Source: an uncultured Pontibacter sp. (GTDB taxonomy: Bacteria; Bacteroidota; Bacteroidia; Cytophagales; Hymenobacteraceae). From it: a stretch of DNA of 64,000 nt. Shown here piece by piece: positions 18,378-26,978 of the stretch (position 1 is the first letter of the stretch; every line of letters begins with the position of its first letter). Below the pieces are notes generated by a model. That model was not told where the DNA came from, ran no database searches, and saw only the letters and a program-made list of their open reading frames with translations. The stretch covers positions 62,001 to 126,000 of the forward strand of contig NZ_CANLMZ010000008.1 in NCBI RefSeq assembly GCF_947492645.1, given 5' to 3'. A program made the position numbers and the translations under genes.

Positions 18378-19652
18378 TTACTTAACCGGGCAGGTTTCCT
18401 TTTCCAGGTTAAAGAGTGCGGTCAGGCTTTCGCTTAGCGCCGAGATGTCGCCGCGCTGGCAGGCAGCTTTTAACTCAATGGCTGGCAACTTCACAATTTT
18501 ATTAAGCATACTTTGGGTGATCGCCTCCACCAGTTGAGCTTCTTCGGATGATACCTTTTTGGTGTAACGGGCTATTTCCTGCTGCCTGATCTGCTCCAGG
18601 TGGCTCTTAAACTGCTGTATGATCGGTGCAAAAGCGTGCTCGTTGGCCCAAGCCTGAAACTCAGCCACAGCATCCGCTATGATTTGCTCTACAGCCGGAA
18701 TTGAAGACAGGCGAAGCGCCAGGGCCTCTGTAGTGCGGTTACGAATCGCATCAATGTTATAGACAGAAGTAGCTGGCAGCGTATCCAAAGCCACATCTAT
18801 ACTTCTTGGCATGGATAGGTCGATAAACAGTTTAGGGCTATTTGCAGCTGAAAGCTCGCTTACTTTTTCTTTCGAGATAAAGAAGCAATCGCCGGGTATA
18901 CTACAGATTACCACATCTGCTTTAGCTATCTCCTGCCAAACATTTTCCCAGTAAGCCGTTGTAGCGCCAACACGTTGTGCCAGCTCAACTGCTTTATAAT
19001 GCGTTCTGTTTATTATAGTAAGATGGTTTATATGCGACTTCTGGAAATTAAGGCATACATCGCGGCCAATGTCTCCTACACCAATTAACAGCACGCGTGT
19101 TTCCTGCAGGTGTGCAGTCAATTCTTCTACCATCTCTACGGTAGCATACGATACAGAGGCGGCTCCGTCACGGAAGTTAGTTGTGTTTACAGCTTGCTTG
19201 TTCGCATTAAAAACGGTGTGCAGCAAGCGGTGAATATAAGTGCCTACGGTGTTTGCCTCAATAGCCCATTGGTAAGCGTTTTTTACCTGGTTCATTATCT
19301 GCACATCGCCCACCACCTGCGACTCCAGGCCTAATGCCACCCGAAAAAGGTGCGTCATGGCATCTTGGTGGTTGTTGATTTCTTTAAAGTATGGTAACAC
19401 ACTTTTAATAGCAATAAAGCCTTTTTCCAGGGCAATCAGCTTTACAAGTTCATTTGTATACTCCTTCTCCGCAGTATAGTAAACTTCTGTGCGGTTGCAG
19501 GTAGACAATACCATTGCCTCAGAGCAGTTTGTAAACTCCTTCACTTTATCCAACAGGTTGCGGCAGCCAATCTCGTTCAGGGCTACAGCCTCACGAATTG
19601 CTATTGGAGCATTTTTGTAGGATAATGTTAGTACTTTAAACTTGCCTTGCAT
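18378..19652 (-). CDS. hemA: Glutamyl-tRNA reductase
   Basis: This 424-residue enzyme reduces glutamyl-tRNA(Glu) to glutamate-1-semialdehyde, the first step of C5 haem synthesis. The catalytic Cys52 is in STCNRTEVY, GLESQVVGD follows near residue 110, and the NADPH-binding VLLIGVGDIGRD starts near residue 188. A C-terminal dimerisation domain follows. Length is normal. Its promoter carries a TGAC-N4-GTCA box shared with the oxidase and hemN genes, so haem supply is probably raised under low oxygen. Confidence 0.95.
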   Translation of the reverse strand: MQGKFKVLTLSYKNAPIAIREAVALNEIGCRNLLDKVKEFTNCSEAMVLSTCNRTEVYYTAEKEYTNELVKLIALEKGFIAIKSVLPYFKEINNHQDAMTHLFRVALGLESQVVGDVQIMNQVKNAYQWAIEANTVGTYIHRLLHTVFNANKQAVNTTNFRDGAASVSYATVEMVEELTAHLQETRVLLIGVGDIGRDVCLNFQKSHINHLTIINRTHYKAVELAQRVGATTAYWENVWQEIAKADVVICSIPGDCFFISKEKVSELSAANSPKLFIDLSMPRSIDVALDTLPATSVYNIDAIRNRTTEALALRLSSIPAVEQIIADAVAEFQAWANEHAFAPIIQQFKSHLEQIRQQEIARYTKKVSSEEAQLVEAITQSMLNKIVKLPAIELKAACQRGDISALSESLTALFNLEKETCPVK

Positions 19653-19674
19653 CTTTTATATGTTTTACCAGTTG

Positions 19675-19717
19675 CAAATTTGGGCAAAACCTGAAGTTAA
19701 AAAGATGACATTCGTCA
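19675..19717 (-). promoter_or_regulatory. hemA promoter: CRP/FNR-like box plus -7 element
   Basis: The palindrome TGACATTCGTCA occupies 19706-19717. Exactly 23 bp nearer hemA is CAAATTTG (19675-19682), close to the Bacteroidota -7 consensus TAnnTTTG. The box centre is about 43 bp before the expected start of transcription, the class II activator position. Confidence 0.7.
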
Positions 19718-20008
19718 CATGGCAAGGTGATCTTCAGCAGGAGAGGCACGTATGTTAGAAAGGTAAAAGGTTGTAGGGTTATGAGCTGGTAAAGGACATC
19801 AGTAACTGCTCCTGACTTCTCAGTCCGGGATTAGGCATGAAGCAAATTTCTTGACTCACAATTTCTGCAGCACCGGACCCAACCACCCTCAAACCCTCCT
19901 GGGGGTGTAGGCCGCTTATAGCGTCTAAGATGGGGAATCTGCAATTGCTTTGACTAAAGTATAAGCTTCATAGTTCCAGCTTATCTTCCCTTCTACCTAG
20001 GTCTGATC
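19718..20008. other. Intergenic stretch without recognised gene
   Basis: Between the hemA box and the end of the REC-CRP gene no gene is seen. A CCACCCTC.AA / GGGGGTG stretch near 19880-19910 may form a weak hairpin. Confidence 0.4.
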
Positions 20009-21076
20009 CTAGTTACGCATTTTCTTAAGTTTATCGCTGTTGATAATGGTGATCTTGCTTCCCTGGCTTTTGATCAGGTTTTCGTCCTTAAAATCTGCCA
20101 ACGTACGGATAACTGTTTCCTTGGAGGCTCCCACTATACTTGCCAGATCTTCCCGGGATATAGACACCTCCGACCCTGAATTCTGTGTATTACCAGTATA
20201 CTGCTTCTCCACAAAAAGCAGCGCCTCGGCCACTCTCTTTCTCACGGAGTTATAGGCAAGTTTAAGCAAGCGGTCTTCACGTTCTGCCAGGTTATCAGAT
20301 AGTATTTTAATAAACTGGTTTGCCACCAGGCGGTTGTTGTGCAACAGCAAAAAGAAGTCCTCTTTTGAGATCACAAAAATCTCAGAATCTTCCATCACAA
20401 CCGCAGACTCACGGTAGGTTTTATCTTCAATCAGATCGAGGTAGCCAATAAAATCGCCGGCTTTGTACAGGTTGGTAATATACTCCCGCCCCTCCTCATT
20501 CGATTTGTACGTTTTTACTTTTCCTTTGCTCAAAAAGTATAAAGCATTGGGGTAGTTGCCTTCCAGAAACAGGGTTTGCTTCTTTTTAAAGTGCTGCAGC
20601 TTTTGTTTATCAGAAGTAAGCTTTTCCAGGTTTTCCTGCCCTTTGGCCTCCTGCAGAAAATCGTTCAGGCCTTCAGCGCTTTTCTGGAAACCGGACTTCA
20701 GGTTATCGCTTTTCTTTAAACGCATTTCCACCGCATCCAGCAGCTCCAGGTCGTCGAAAGGTTTTATCAGGTAGTCGTCGGCACCCAGGTTCATACCTTT
20801 CCGGAAGTCTTCTTTTTCTGATTTTGCCGTAAGAAAAATAAACGGGATACTTGCCGTAGTGGTATTGCCGCCTAGCATACGCAGCACACCATAGCCATCC
20901 AGCTGCGGCATCATGATATCGCAGATAATAAGGTCCGGAAGCTCTCTTTTAGCAAGATCAACGCCTACTTTACCGTTCTCAGCCTCTAATATTTCGTAAT
21001 TAGCAAGCGTTAAAATCTCGGCAATGTTCTCGCGTATTTCGTTGTTATCCTCAATCAGCAATATCTTTTTCATCAA
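20009..21076 (-). CDS. Response regulator receiver fused to CRP/FNR-type activator
   Basis: The 355-residue protein has three parts. Residues 1-125 are a CheY-like receiver with acidic D9-10, phosphoacceptor D53 in ICDIMMP and the late KPF. Residues about 155-270 form a cyclic-nucleotide-binding-like beta-roll (LFLEGNYPNALYFLSKGKVK; GDFIGYLDLI). Residues about 280-355 are a Crp-type helix-turn-helix (SREDLASIVGASKETVIRTL). The recognition helix SKETVIR parallels SRETVGR of E. coli CRP. There is no N-terminal Cys cluster, so direct Fe-S oxygen sensing as in FNR is unlikely; phosphorylation is the expected input. It is the last gene of a four-gene signalling operon beside hemA and the cbb3 genes, and the best candidate to bind the TGAC-N4-GTCA boxes (inference). 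Confidence 0.9.
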   Translation of the reverse strand: MMKKILLIEDNNEIRENIAEILTLANYEILEAENGKVGVDLAKRELPDLIICDIMMPQLDGYGVLRMLGGNTTTASIPFIFLTAKSEKEDFRKGMNLGADDYLIKPFDDLELLDAVEMRLKKSDNLKSGFQKSAEGLNDFLQEAKGQENLEKLTSDKQKLQHFKKKQTLFLEGNYPNALYFLSKGKVKTYKSNEEGREYITNLYKAGDFIGYLDLIEDKTYRESAVVMEDSEIFVISKEDFFLLLHNNRLVANQFIKILSDNLAEREDRLLKLAYNSVRKRVAEALLFVEKQYTGNTQNSGSEVSISREDLASIVGASKETVIRTLADFKDENLIKSQGSKITIINSDKLKKMRN

Positions 21077-21139
21077 TCTGAATTTTTATTTTAAAAGCCT
21101 GCATGTTCCTGCTGTGGGCTTATACTTTATAAACTTTGC

Positions 21140-22375
21140 TTAAGCGTTGCTTTGTGCCTGTGGTATGGTAACAGTAAATGTAGTGCCTTTATCCAGCTCG
21201 CTTTGGTAATCCAGGGCACCGCCCATTATATCAATGTAGCGTTTCACTATGTTTAAACCAAGGCCAGTACCTTGTATGTTGGTTACGTTCTGGGCCCTGA
21301 AAAAAGGTGTAAATAAATGCGTTTTGTCCGCATCTGGTATGCCTATGCCCTGGTCTTCTACTATTACTTTAATCAGGTGGCCTTCTATAGCGGTGGTAAA
21401 GTTAATCTCTTTATACTCTCCCGAATATTTACTTGCGTTCGATAACAGGTTGAACAACACGTTCTTTAACAACTGTTTATCAAGTATGGCCGTTTGGTTG
21501 CTGCCCTGGTGCCGGTAATTTATCTTCTGCCCCAGTTTTAAAACACCCTGTGCTTCATCGGCTACCTCAGCGGCAAATGCCTCCAGGTCAAAGGTGGTGG
21601 GTACGTTGTAAATTTTGCCTTCCTCTATTCTGCTTATCGACAGGAAATCGTTTAAGATGCCGGTCAGGTTACTTACCGCTGATTTGATCCTGTCCACGTG
21701 CTTCATGCGCTTGTCGTCGTCTTCGGTGGTTTTATACTTGCCGATCAGGGATGCTGATGACAACACCGTGCTAAGCGGCGTCCGGAACTCATGCGAGGCA
21801 ATGGTCACGAACCTGGATTTGAGCTCGTGCAACTCCTTCTCTTTTTGCAGCGCATTGCGCACTTCCTGTTCAGCTTCGTAAAGGCTCCTGTTTGTTTGCT
21901 CCAGCTTTTTGATTGCTGTGCCCAACTCCTGCGTGCGCTCTTTAACGCGTTGCTCCAGCTCCGAATTCAATCGCTGTATTACAGCCAGGCTTTTGGCATG
22001 CTCTATACTATAGCGGATGGCCCGCTCCAGTTCGTTTGGGCTGATGGTACCTTTCACGAGGTAATCCATGGCACCGGCACGCATTGCCTTTTCGTCAGTT
22101 TCGCGGTCGCTCTGGCCCGTTAAAAGTATAAACGGCATGGTATAGCTCTGCTTGATGGCTTCCTTTATCAGTTCCAGGCCATCGTGCGCACCCAGGCGGT
22201 AATCTACCAGGTAAATATCATGCCTGCGTTCTGCAATTATAGCCAATGCATCGTTAAAAGAGCCGGTCCACTCCAGCACATAGTTTCGCCCGGGGATGTC
22301 GTCAATTATATCCCTGGTGATGATGTAATCATCCTCGTCATCGTCTATAAGCAGGATGCGGGTTCTGTCAGGCAT
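21140..22375 (-). CDS. Hybrid receiver-histidine kinase
   Basis: The 411-residue cytosolic protein has an N-terminal receiver (acidic IDDDEDD, phosphoacceptor in YLVDYRLG near residue 58). A coiled-coil linker covers about 130-185. A HisKA domain follows with the phospho-His in ASHEFRTPLS near residue 195, then an HATPase domain with NLLSNASKYS, EDQGIGIPDAD and GTGLGLNIVKRY. With the receiver first, it probably passes signals within the operon. Its gene ends 63 bp before the REC-CRP gene and starts 12 bp after the small regulator. Confidence 0.9.
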   Translation of the reverse strand: MPDRTRILLIDDDEDDYIITRDIIDDIPGRNYVLEWTGSFNDALAIIAERRHDIYLVDYRLGAHDGLELIKEAIKQSYTMPFILLTGQSDRETDEKAMRAGAMDYLVKGTISPNELERAIRYSIEHAKSLAVIQRLNSELEQRVKERTQELGTAIKKLEQTNRSLYEAEQEVRNALQKEKELHELKSRFVTIASHEFRTPLSTVLSSASLIGKYKTTEDDDKRMKHVDRIKSAVSNLTGILNDFLSISRIEEGKIYNVPTTFDLEAFAAEVADEAQGVLKLGQKINYRHQGSNQTAILDKQLLKNVLFNLLSNASKYSGEYKEINFTTAIEGHLIKVIVEDQGIGIPDADKTHLFTPFFRAQNVTNIQGTGLGLNIVKRYIDIMGGALDYQSELDKGTTFTVTIPQAQSNA

Positions 22376-22387
22376 GCGTTGTGTATA

Positions 22388-22834
22388 CTATAGTTTTGGC
22401 AGTTCAACAATCTCAAACCAGTACTTGCTCAGGGTTTTCATCACATCCACCAACGAGCTAAAGGTTACAGGTTTGGTAATAAATGAGCTTACGCCCAGAT
22501 CATAAGTACGCAAAATATCTTCCTCGGCCTTTGAGGTGGTAAGCACCACAACTGGTATCAGGCGCAGGCGGTCATCAGCTTTGATTTCTTTCAGCGCTTC
22601 GCGACCGTCTTTCTTGGGCATATTCAGGTCCAGAAGTATAAGCCCGGGGGTTGGGTATGTGTGCGGGTCGGCATACTTGCCTCTGTGGTGCAGGTAGTCC
22701 ATCAGTTCCTCACCGTTCTCCACAAACTGAATGCTGTTTTTAAGGCGGCTTTCTTCCAGGGCATCACTAACCAACATGCGGTCCTCTGCATCGTCGTCGG
22801 CAATAAGTATCACAATCGTTTTCTTATCTGACAT
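22388..22834 (-). CDS. CheY/Rcp1-like single-domain response regulator
   Basis: The 148-residue protein consists of a receiver only: acidic IADDDAEDR, phosphoacceptor Asp in ILLDLNMPKKDG near residue 70, VLTTSKAEED and SFITKPV. The sequence around the phosphosite resembles Rcp1-type regulators that pair with PAS or phytochrome kinases. It lies between the two kinase genes with 10-12 bp spacing, suggesting translational coupling and a role as phosphate carrier. Confidence 0.9.
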   Translation of the reverse strand: MSDKKTIVILIADDDAEDRMLVSDALEESRLKNSIQFVENGEELMDYLHHRGKYADPHTYPTPGLILLDLNMPKKDGREALKEIKADDRLRLIPVVVLTTSKAEEDILRTYDLGVSSFITKPVTFSSLVDVMKTLSKYWFEIVELPKL

Positions 22835-22844
22835 AGTATAGCTT

Positions 22845-24389
22845 TTAATCTTCCGGATGTTTTAATGCAAGTGTAATGATAAATCGGGTGCCTACGCCGG
22901 CTTGGCTCTGAGCGGTGATATCGCCGCCATGCCGGATGGCTATTTTACGGCACACGGCAAGGCCGATGCCGGAGCCCTCATACTTTTGCCCTTCCAGGCG
23001 CTGAAATATATTAAAGATCCGGTCCAGGTATTTCTCATCGAAGCCAATGCCGTTATCCTCTATGTATATTTCTGTTACCTCGTCGCCGGGTGTGGCGGTA
23101 AGGTGGGCTTTACGCTGCAGGCTTTTAGCGTAAATGTTGATAATCGGGCTTTCGTTCTCTTTCCTGAACTTGATGGCATTAGACAGCATGTTCTGGAAAA
23201 GCTGCCGCATCTGCGTTGGCTCGGCCTCTATCTCAGGTAGCGGCGAACGTACGATCTGCGCCCCAGTCTGCTCAATAGATACTTCCAGGTCAGAGATTAC
23301 CTCTGTCAGGATATCATCGAGTTTTACTTTTACGAAAGGTTTGGATTTGGCCGTAACCCTAGAGAAACCAAGCAAATCGTTTATCAGGTTTTGCATGCGC
23401 GATGCCGCATTAAGCATACGGTCTACGTAGTCTTTGCCCTGCTCGCTCAGGTTATCATACTCTTTAGACAAAAGCCTGTCGCCGAAGGCTTGTATTTTGC
23501 GCAGCGGCTCCTGCAAATCATGCGACGACACATAAGCGAAATCCTGCAGCTCGCGGTTACTCCGTTCCAGTTCTGCGGCGTAGCGGCGCAAACGCTCTTC
23601 GGTTAGCTTCTGCCTTGTAATATCATGCACAAAGCCAGTATATACTTTACGATCACCTAATTGTACTTCGCTTATACTTAAGTAAAACGGAAAAATAGAA
23701 CCGTCTTTTCGCATGCCTGTTACCTCGCGCCCGATGCCGATAATGCGCTTCTGGCCTGTAACATGGTAGTTGTGCATATAGCTGTCGTGCAGGCTTTGGT
23801 CTGGCTCCGGCATTAGCAGGTTTATACTTTTACCTATAAGCTCTCCGGCTTCGTAGCCAAACTGCTTGGCCGCAGCAGGGTTCACCATCTCAATTATACC
23901 ACCTGTATCAATGGTGATGATGCCATCCACAGCACCCTGTATGATCGAGTTTATTTTGTTTTCGCTTTCGCGCAAGGCAGCCTCCGCTTTTTTAAGGCCG
24001 GATATATCGTGCACAATGCCCGTAAATATCTGCTTGTCCTTTAACTTTACCTCACTTATACTTAACAGAAACGGGAACAGCGTACCGTCTTTTTTCTTGC
24101 CCATCACCTCACGGCCAATGCCAATTATTTGCCCTACCCCTGTGCGGTGGTAGTTCTCAATATAGCGGTCGTGCTGGCTGTGATCAGGCTCTGGCATCAG
24201 AATCATCACATTTTGCCCTATGATTTCTTCAGGTGCGTACCCAAAAATTTGTGCAGCGGCTGGGTTCACCGTTTCAATGATGCCTTTGCTATCAATAGTG
24301 ATGATACCGTCTATCGCTGTATCGATGATTGCTTTTAGCCTGGTACTGTTATCCGGGCTTTCGTCGTTATAATTTAAAGTGTCTTCCAA
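22845..24389 (-). CDS. FixL-like tandem-PAS sensor histidine kinase
   Basis: The 514-residue protein has two very similar PAS domains at about residues 15-130 and 140-260. Both align without gaps to the FixL haem PAS. The haem-ligand histidine of B. japonicum FixL (H200) corresponds to H73 and H201, and the distal arginine (R220) to R93 and R221, each pair 20 residues apart; both keep MPEPD and IIGIGRE. A HisKA domain (VSSHDLQEPLRK) and an HATPase domain (MLSNAIKF, EDNGIGFDEK, GSGIGLAVCRK) follow. No membrane helix is seen, so it should act in the cytosol. It probably senses O2 (or NO/CO) through haem (inference). It is the first gene of the signalling operon. Confidence 0.9.
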   Translation of the reverse strand: MEDTLNYNDESPDNSTRLKAIIDTAIDGIITIDSKGIIETVNPAAAQIFGYAPEEIIGQNVMILMPEPDHSQHDRYIENYHRTGVGQIIGIGREVMGKKKDGTLFPFLLSISEVKLKDKQIFTGIVHDISGLKKAEAALRESENKINSIIQGAVDGIITIDTGGIIEMVNPAAAKQFGYEAGELIGKSINLLMPEPDQSLHDSYMHNYHVTGQKRIIGIGREVTGMRKDGSIFPFYLSISEVQLGDRKVYTGFVHDITRQKLTEERLRRYAAELERSNRELQDFAYVSSHDLQEPLRKIQAFGDRLLSKEYDNLSEQGKDYVDRMLNAASRMQNLINDLLGFSRVTAKSKPFVKVKLDDILTEVISDLEVSIEQTGAQIVRSPLPEIEAEPTQMRQLFQNMLSNAIKFRKENESPIINIYAKSLQRKAHLTATPGDEVTEIYIEDNGIGFDEKYLDRIFNIFQRLEGQKYEGSGIGLAVCRKIAIRHGGDITAQSQAGVGTRFIITLALKHPED

Positions 24390-24553
24390 GTAGTAGATGT
24401 TTTGTTAAAAATAGGCACTTCAGTAAAAAATAGCTAAAATTTCGCCTTGTTTTATACTTTCAGTTTATCTAAAATCACGCATTTAGCTGCTTATACGCGC
24501 CTGCCGCACCCGAAATCAGTTTCTGCAAAACAAAAGCCCACAAGTTTCTTTAA

Positions 24554-24565
24554 TGACAACAGTCA
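24554..24565. promoter_or_regulatory. CRP/FNR-like box between the FixL-like operon and a USP gene
   Basis: TGACAACAGTCA matches TGAC-N4-GTCA. It lies 165 bp upstream of the kinase start and 147 bp upstream of the divergent USP start. No -7-like box is found at exactly 23 bp in either direction, so it may act from a non-class-II position, for example as autoregulation. Confidence 0.5.
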
Positions 24566-24711
24566 TTTACAGAGTTGCTTACGGTCATAGAGTAACTGGC
24601 ATTGGCTTATTAATTTTACTGCACCATCACCTTTACGTTACCTCACCTGCTGCATGTGCAATGCTTTGGTTATTGGTGGCTTGCTTAAGGTAGTATTTCA
24701 GGCGATAAACC

Positions 24712-25194
24712 ATGTTAAATATATTCGTATCCGTACAATTTTCTGAAAACGCACAGTACCTCGCGTTACTGGCTGCTGAAATAGCACACCTAAATAAGGC
24801 GAGGCTTATACTTTTCCATGCGTACCAGGATGATGAAGCAATAACGAGCCAACTGGAAGAGGAGCAGTACAACGAAAGATGGGTGCAAACGCAACTGGAC
24901 AAACTTGCCCGAAAACTACACAAGGCAACAAATGTATCGATTACCCGGCTGGTTAAGCCAGGCACTTCTGCCACCGAAATCATTGCTGTTGCCAAGCTTA
25001 TAAAAGCTGATGTTGTTATTCTCCAGGACGAGGCAGCAAAGGGTATTTCCGGCACTACCCTCACGTACCACGAAGCTTTGCCTATCATCTCTGCATTTAC
25101 TGGCGCTGATAAACCTTCTCTCAGAACCAGCCTTCAGGATCAATTCAAAATGCTTGGCTTCACCTCTCCCACAGCGTTGCTGCAAGCAGTATAA
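24712..25194 (+). CDS. Universal stress protein-like, single domain
   Basis: This 160-residue cytosolic protein fits the USP alpha/beta fold: MLNIFVSVQFSENAQYLALLA at the start, LILFHAY near 32-38 and KADVVILQDEA near 98. The usual GxxG-x9-GS nucleotide loop is not clear, so ATP binding is doubtful. It is divergent from the FixL-like operon and shares its control region. USP genes near cbb3 oxidases often respond to low oxygen. Confidence 0.75.
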   Translation: MLNIFVSVQFSENAQYLALLAAEIAHLNKARLILFHAYQDDEAITSQLEEEQYNERWVQTQLDKLARKLHKATNVSITRLVKPGTSATEIIAVAKLIKADVVILQDEAAKGISGTTLTYHEALPIISAFTGADKPSLRTSLQDQFKMLGFTSPTALLQAV

Positions 25195-25223
25195 ACCGTC
25201 TAAATTATCTCTTATAAAATAGG

Positions 25224-25250
25224 AAAGCCCCTTCACCAGAAGAGGCTTTT
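25224..25250 (+). terminator. Intrinsic terminator after the USP gene
   Basis: AAAGCC-C-CTTC pairs with GAAG-A-GGCTTT around an ACCA loop, followed by TTTTT, 29 bp after the stop. Confidence 0.75.
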
Positions 25251-25273
25251 TGATTTATACTATACTTGTTTAA

Positions 25274-26194
25274 TTAGCCTGCTATTGTTAACGCCTCGCC
25301 AAGTATGGTTTGCTGTTCTGCATTTTTATTTTTGGAGTTGGTGCACTGGCCTGCGCATGGCTTTTTCTTCAGTTGCCTGAAGGTAAGAATAGGATAGCGG
25401 GTGTGATAGGCCATTGTTTTAATGTAATTGCTGCTAAAAAGGCGCTTCAACAGGTAATTGTCTTGTGTGGCAAGTATAAGCATGTTGGCTTCCGATCTTT
25501 CGGCAAAGTCGCTGATGCCTTCCAGCGTATCATCTTCTTCGAGTAACCTTAGCGTAACGTTTTTGCCTGTTAGCTTCTTCTGCGTTTTTTGCATCGCCGC
25601 TTTATAATCGCTCAGGTTTTCACGTTCCGACTTGTCGTACACCTGTACCAGCGTTAGGTTGGCACCAACTTGCGCTGCAAAGCTTACGATCTGCTGCAGT
25701 ACATGGTCTTCCTGGTCGGTAAAGTCGGTGGCGAATACCAGGTTTTCCAGCGTTTTGTAAGTAACGGTGCAAGGCATAACCATTACCGGACAGCTAACCA
25801 ATTCCATTACAGCGGCGGCATTGTTCAGGTCTTGCTGGTCTTCTTCCTGGTGCAGCACACAGGTTTCCATCAGTACCATATCTACGGCGTAATCAAACAC
25901 TACGCTGGCAATGCTCTCGCTTAAAAAACCAGGGCGCACCACACACTCATAAGCTACCGGGTGGGCATTTGATTTTTGCTCGCCTGTCAGTATCTTCTCA
26001 GCAAAAGACCTTAGTTGATGAATGTTGCGGCTTTGCTGTGTAAAAGTAAGGTCTTTGGTCTGGCTTGTGTGCAGCAGTAAAAGTTCTGCCCCTAAGGTGT
26101 TGGCTAAGTGCCATGCGTAGCGCAGCAATTTTTTGCTTGCCTTATCGAACTGCACAGGCACCAGCACGCGCTTAATGTTTTTATTCTTGCACAT
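25274..26194 (-). CDS. Universal stress protein with two USP domains
   Basis: The 306-residue protein contains two tandem USP domains: RVLVPVQFDKASKKLLRYA at the N-terminus and NLVFATDFTDQEDHVLQQI near residue 152. The second half has ANMLILATQDNYLLKRLF in the place of the usual nucleotide loop. A Cys/Asn/Lys tail (PCAGQCTNSKNKN) ends the protein. It follows the oxidase assembly genes on the same strand, 50 bp after safE, and may belong to that transcription unit. Confidence 0.87.
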   Translation of the reverse strand: MCKNKNIKRVLVPVQFDKASKKLLRYAWHLANTLGAELLLLHTSQTKDLTFTQQSRNIHQLRSFAEKILTGEQKSNAHPVAYECVVRPGFLSESIASVVFDYAVDMVLMETCVLHQEEDQQDLNNAAAVMELVSCPVMVMPCTVTYKTLENLVFATDFTDQEDHVLQQIVSFAAQVGANLTLVQVYDKSERENLSDYKAAMQKTQKKLTGKNVTLRLLEEDDTLEGISDFAERSEANMLILATQDNYLLKRLFSSNYIKTMAYHTRYPILTFRQLKKKPCAGQCTNSKNKNAEQQTILGEALTIAG

Positions 26195-26244
26195 AGTTAT
26201 GTTATGGTGAAGGTATAGATTGTATGTTTTGCCAGATTTATACT

Positions 26245-26976
26245 TTATTCTGCCTTTGCTACCGCAGGTTTTTTGCAGCAGCTCATTTCTGTTTTGTGTG
26301 TGGCTGTCTCCACAACCTTAGGGCTCAGGTAAGGTATACCCAACCCAAGACCACGCACTATAAAAAGTATAGCCAGGGTCATGCCCACATAAGGTACCGC
26401 TCTGTTAAACAAGCTGCGCATTTTCAGGCTGATCAGTTTACCGGAAAGCGACACCAGGAACATCAACGGGAATGTGCCCAAGCCAAATAAAGCCATATAG
26501 AGCATAGCCCCCCCCATACCCGGCGCACTTATGGCACCGGCCAGCGCAATGTATACAAACCCGCAAGGCAGCAAGCCATTTAGCAGGCCCACCATAAACA
26601 GCGAGCCGAGGGAGTTTTTCTGAAAATAGTACCCCAGCTTGTGCCTTACCCACACCATCAGTTTATCTGTACCCAGCATGCGTGCAGATTTCCCTTTTAA
26701 CGTTGCCGGCAACACCAGCAGCAGCAGTATAAGTATGCCAGAAACAATAGATACCGTTTGCTGCAAACCAGCCATCTGCAGCGACTCACCGAAGGCTCCG
26801 GCCAATGCACCCAGCAATGCGTAGGTTACTATTCTGCCGCTATTGTACAGGAGCCGGCCGGCATAGTAGCGCCAGCCGGTACTCCCGACAAAGGGTAGTG
26901 ACATTGCGATAGGGCCGCACATCCCGACGCAATGGAAACTACCAACTAACCCAAAAACAAAACCTGCCCAGATCAT
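26245..26976 (-). CDS. Sulfite exporter TauE/SafE family protein (cbb3-associated)
   Basis: The 243-residue inner-membrane protein has about six helices and the conserved start FVFGLVGSFHCVGMCGPIAM, including the HCxGMCGP motif of the SafE-type proteins that follow ccoG/fixH in many Bacteroidota and Proteobacteria. GLLPCGFVYIAL lies near residue 133, and the end has Cys-Cys and Lys residues. Related proteins have been linked to copper supply for cbb3 oxidase (CcoA/ScoI context), but the role here is inferred. The gap to fixH is 2 bp, so it is co-transcribed. Confidence 0.87.
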   Translation of the reverse strand: MIWAGFVFGLVGSFHCVGMCGPIAMSLPFVGSTGWRYYAGRLLYNSGRIVTYALLGALAGAFGESLQMAGLQQTVSIVSGILILLLLVLPATLKGKSARMLGTDKLMVWVRHKLGYYFQKNSLGSLFMVGLLNGLLPCGFVYIALAGAISAPGMGGAMLYMALFGLGTFPLMFLVSLSGKLISLKMRSLFNRAVPYVGMTLAILFIVRGLGLGIPYLSPKVVETATHKTEMSCCKKPAVAKAE

Positions 26977-26978
26977 GG

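Noticed and set aside
20009..21076. REC-CRP protein as a direct Fe-S oxygen sensor like FNR
   Set aside because: The N-terminal Cys cluster of FNR is absent; that position is taken by a receiver domain with a phosphoacceptor Asp.
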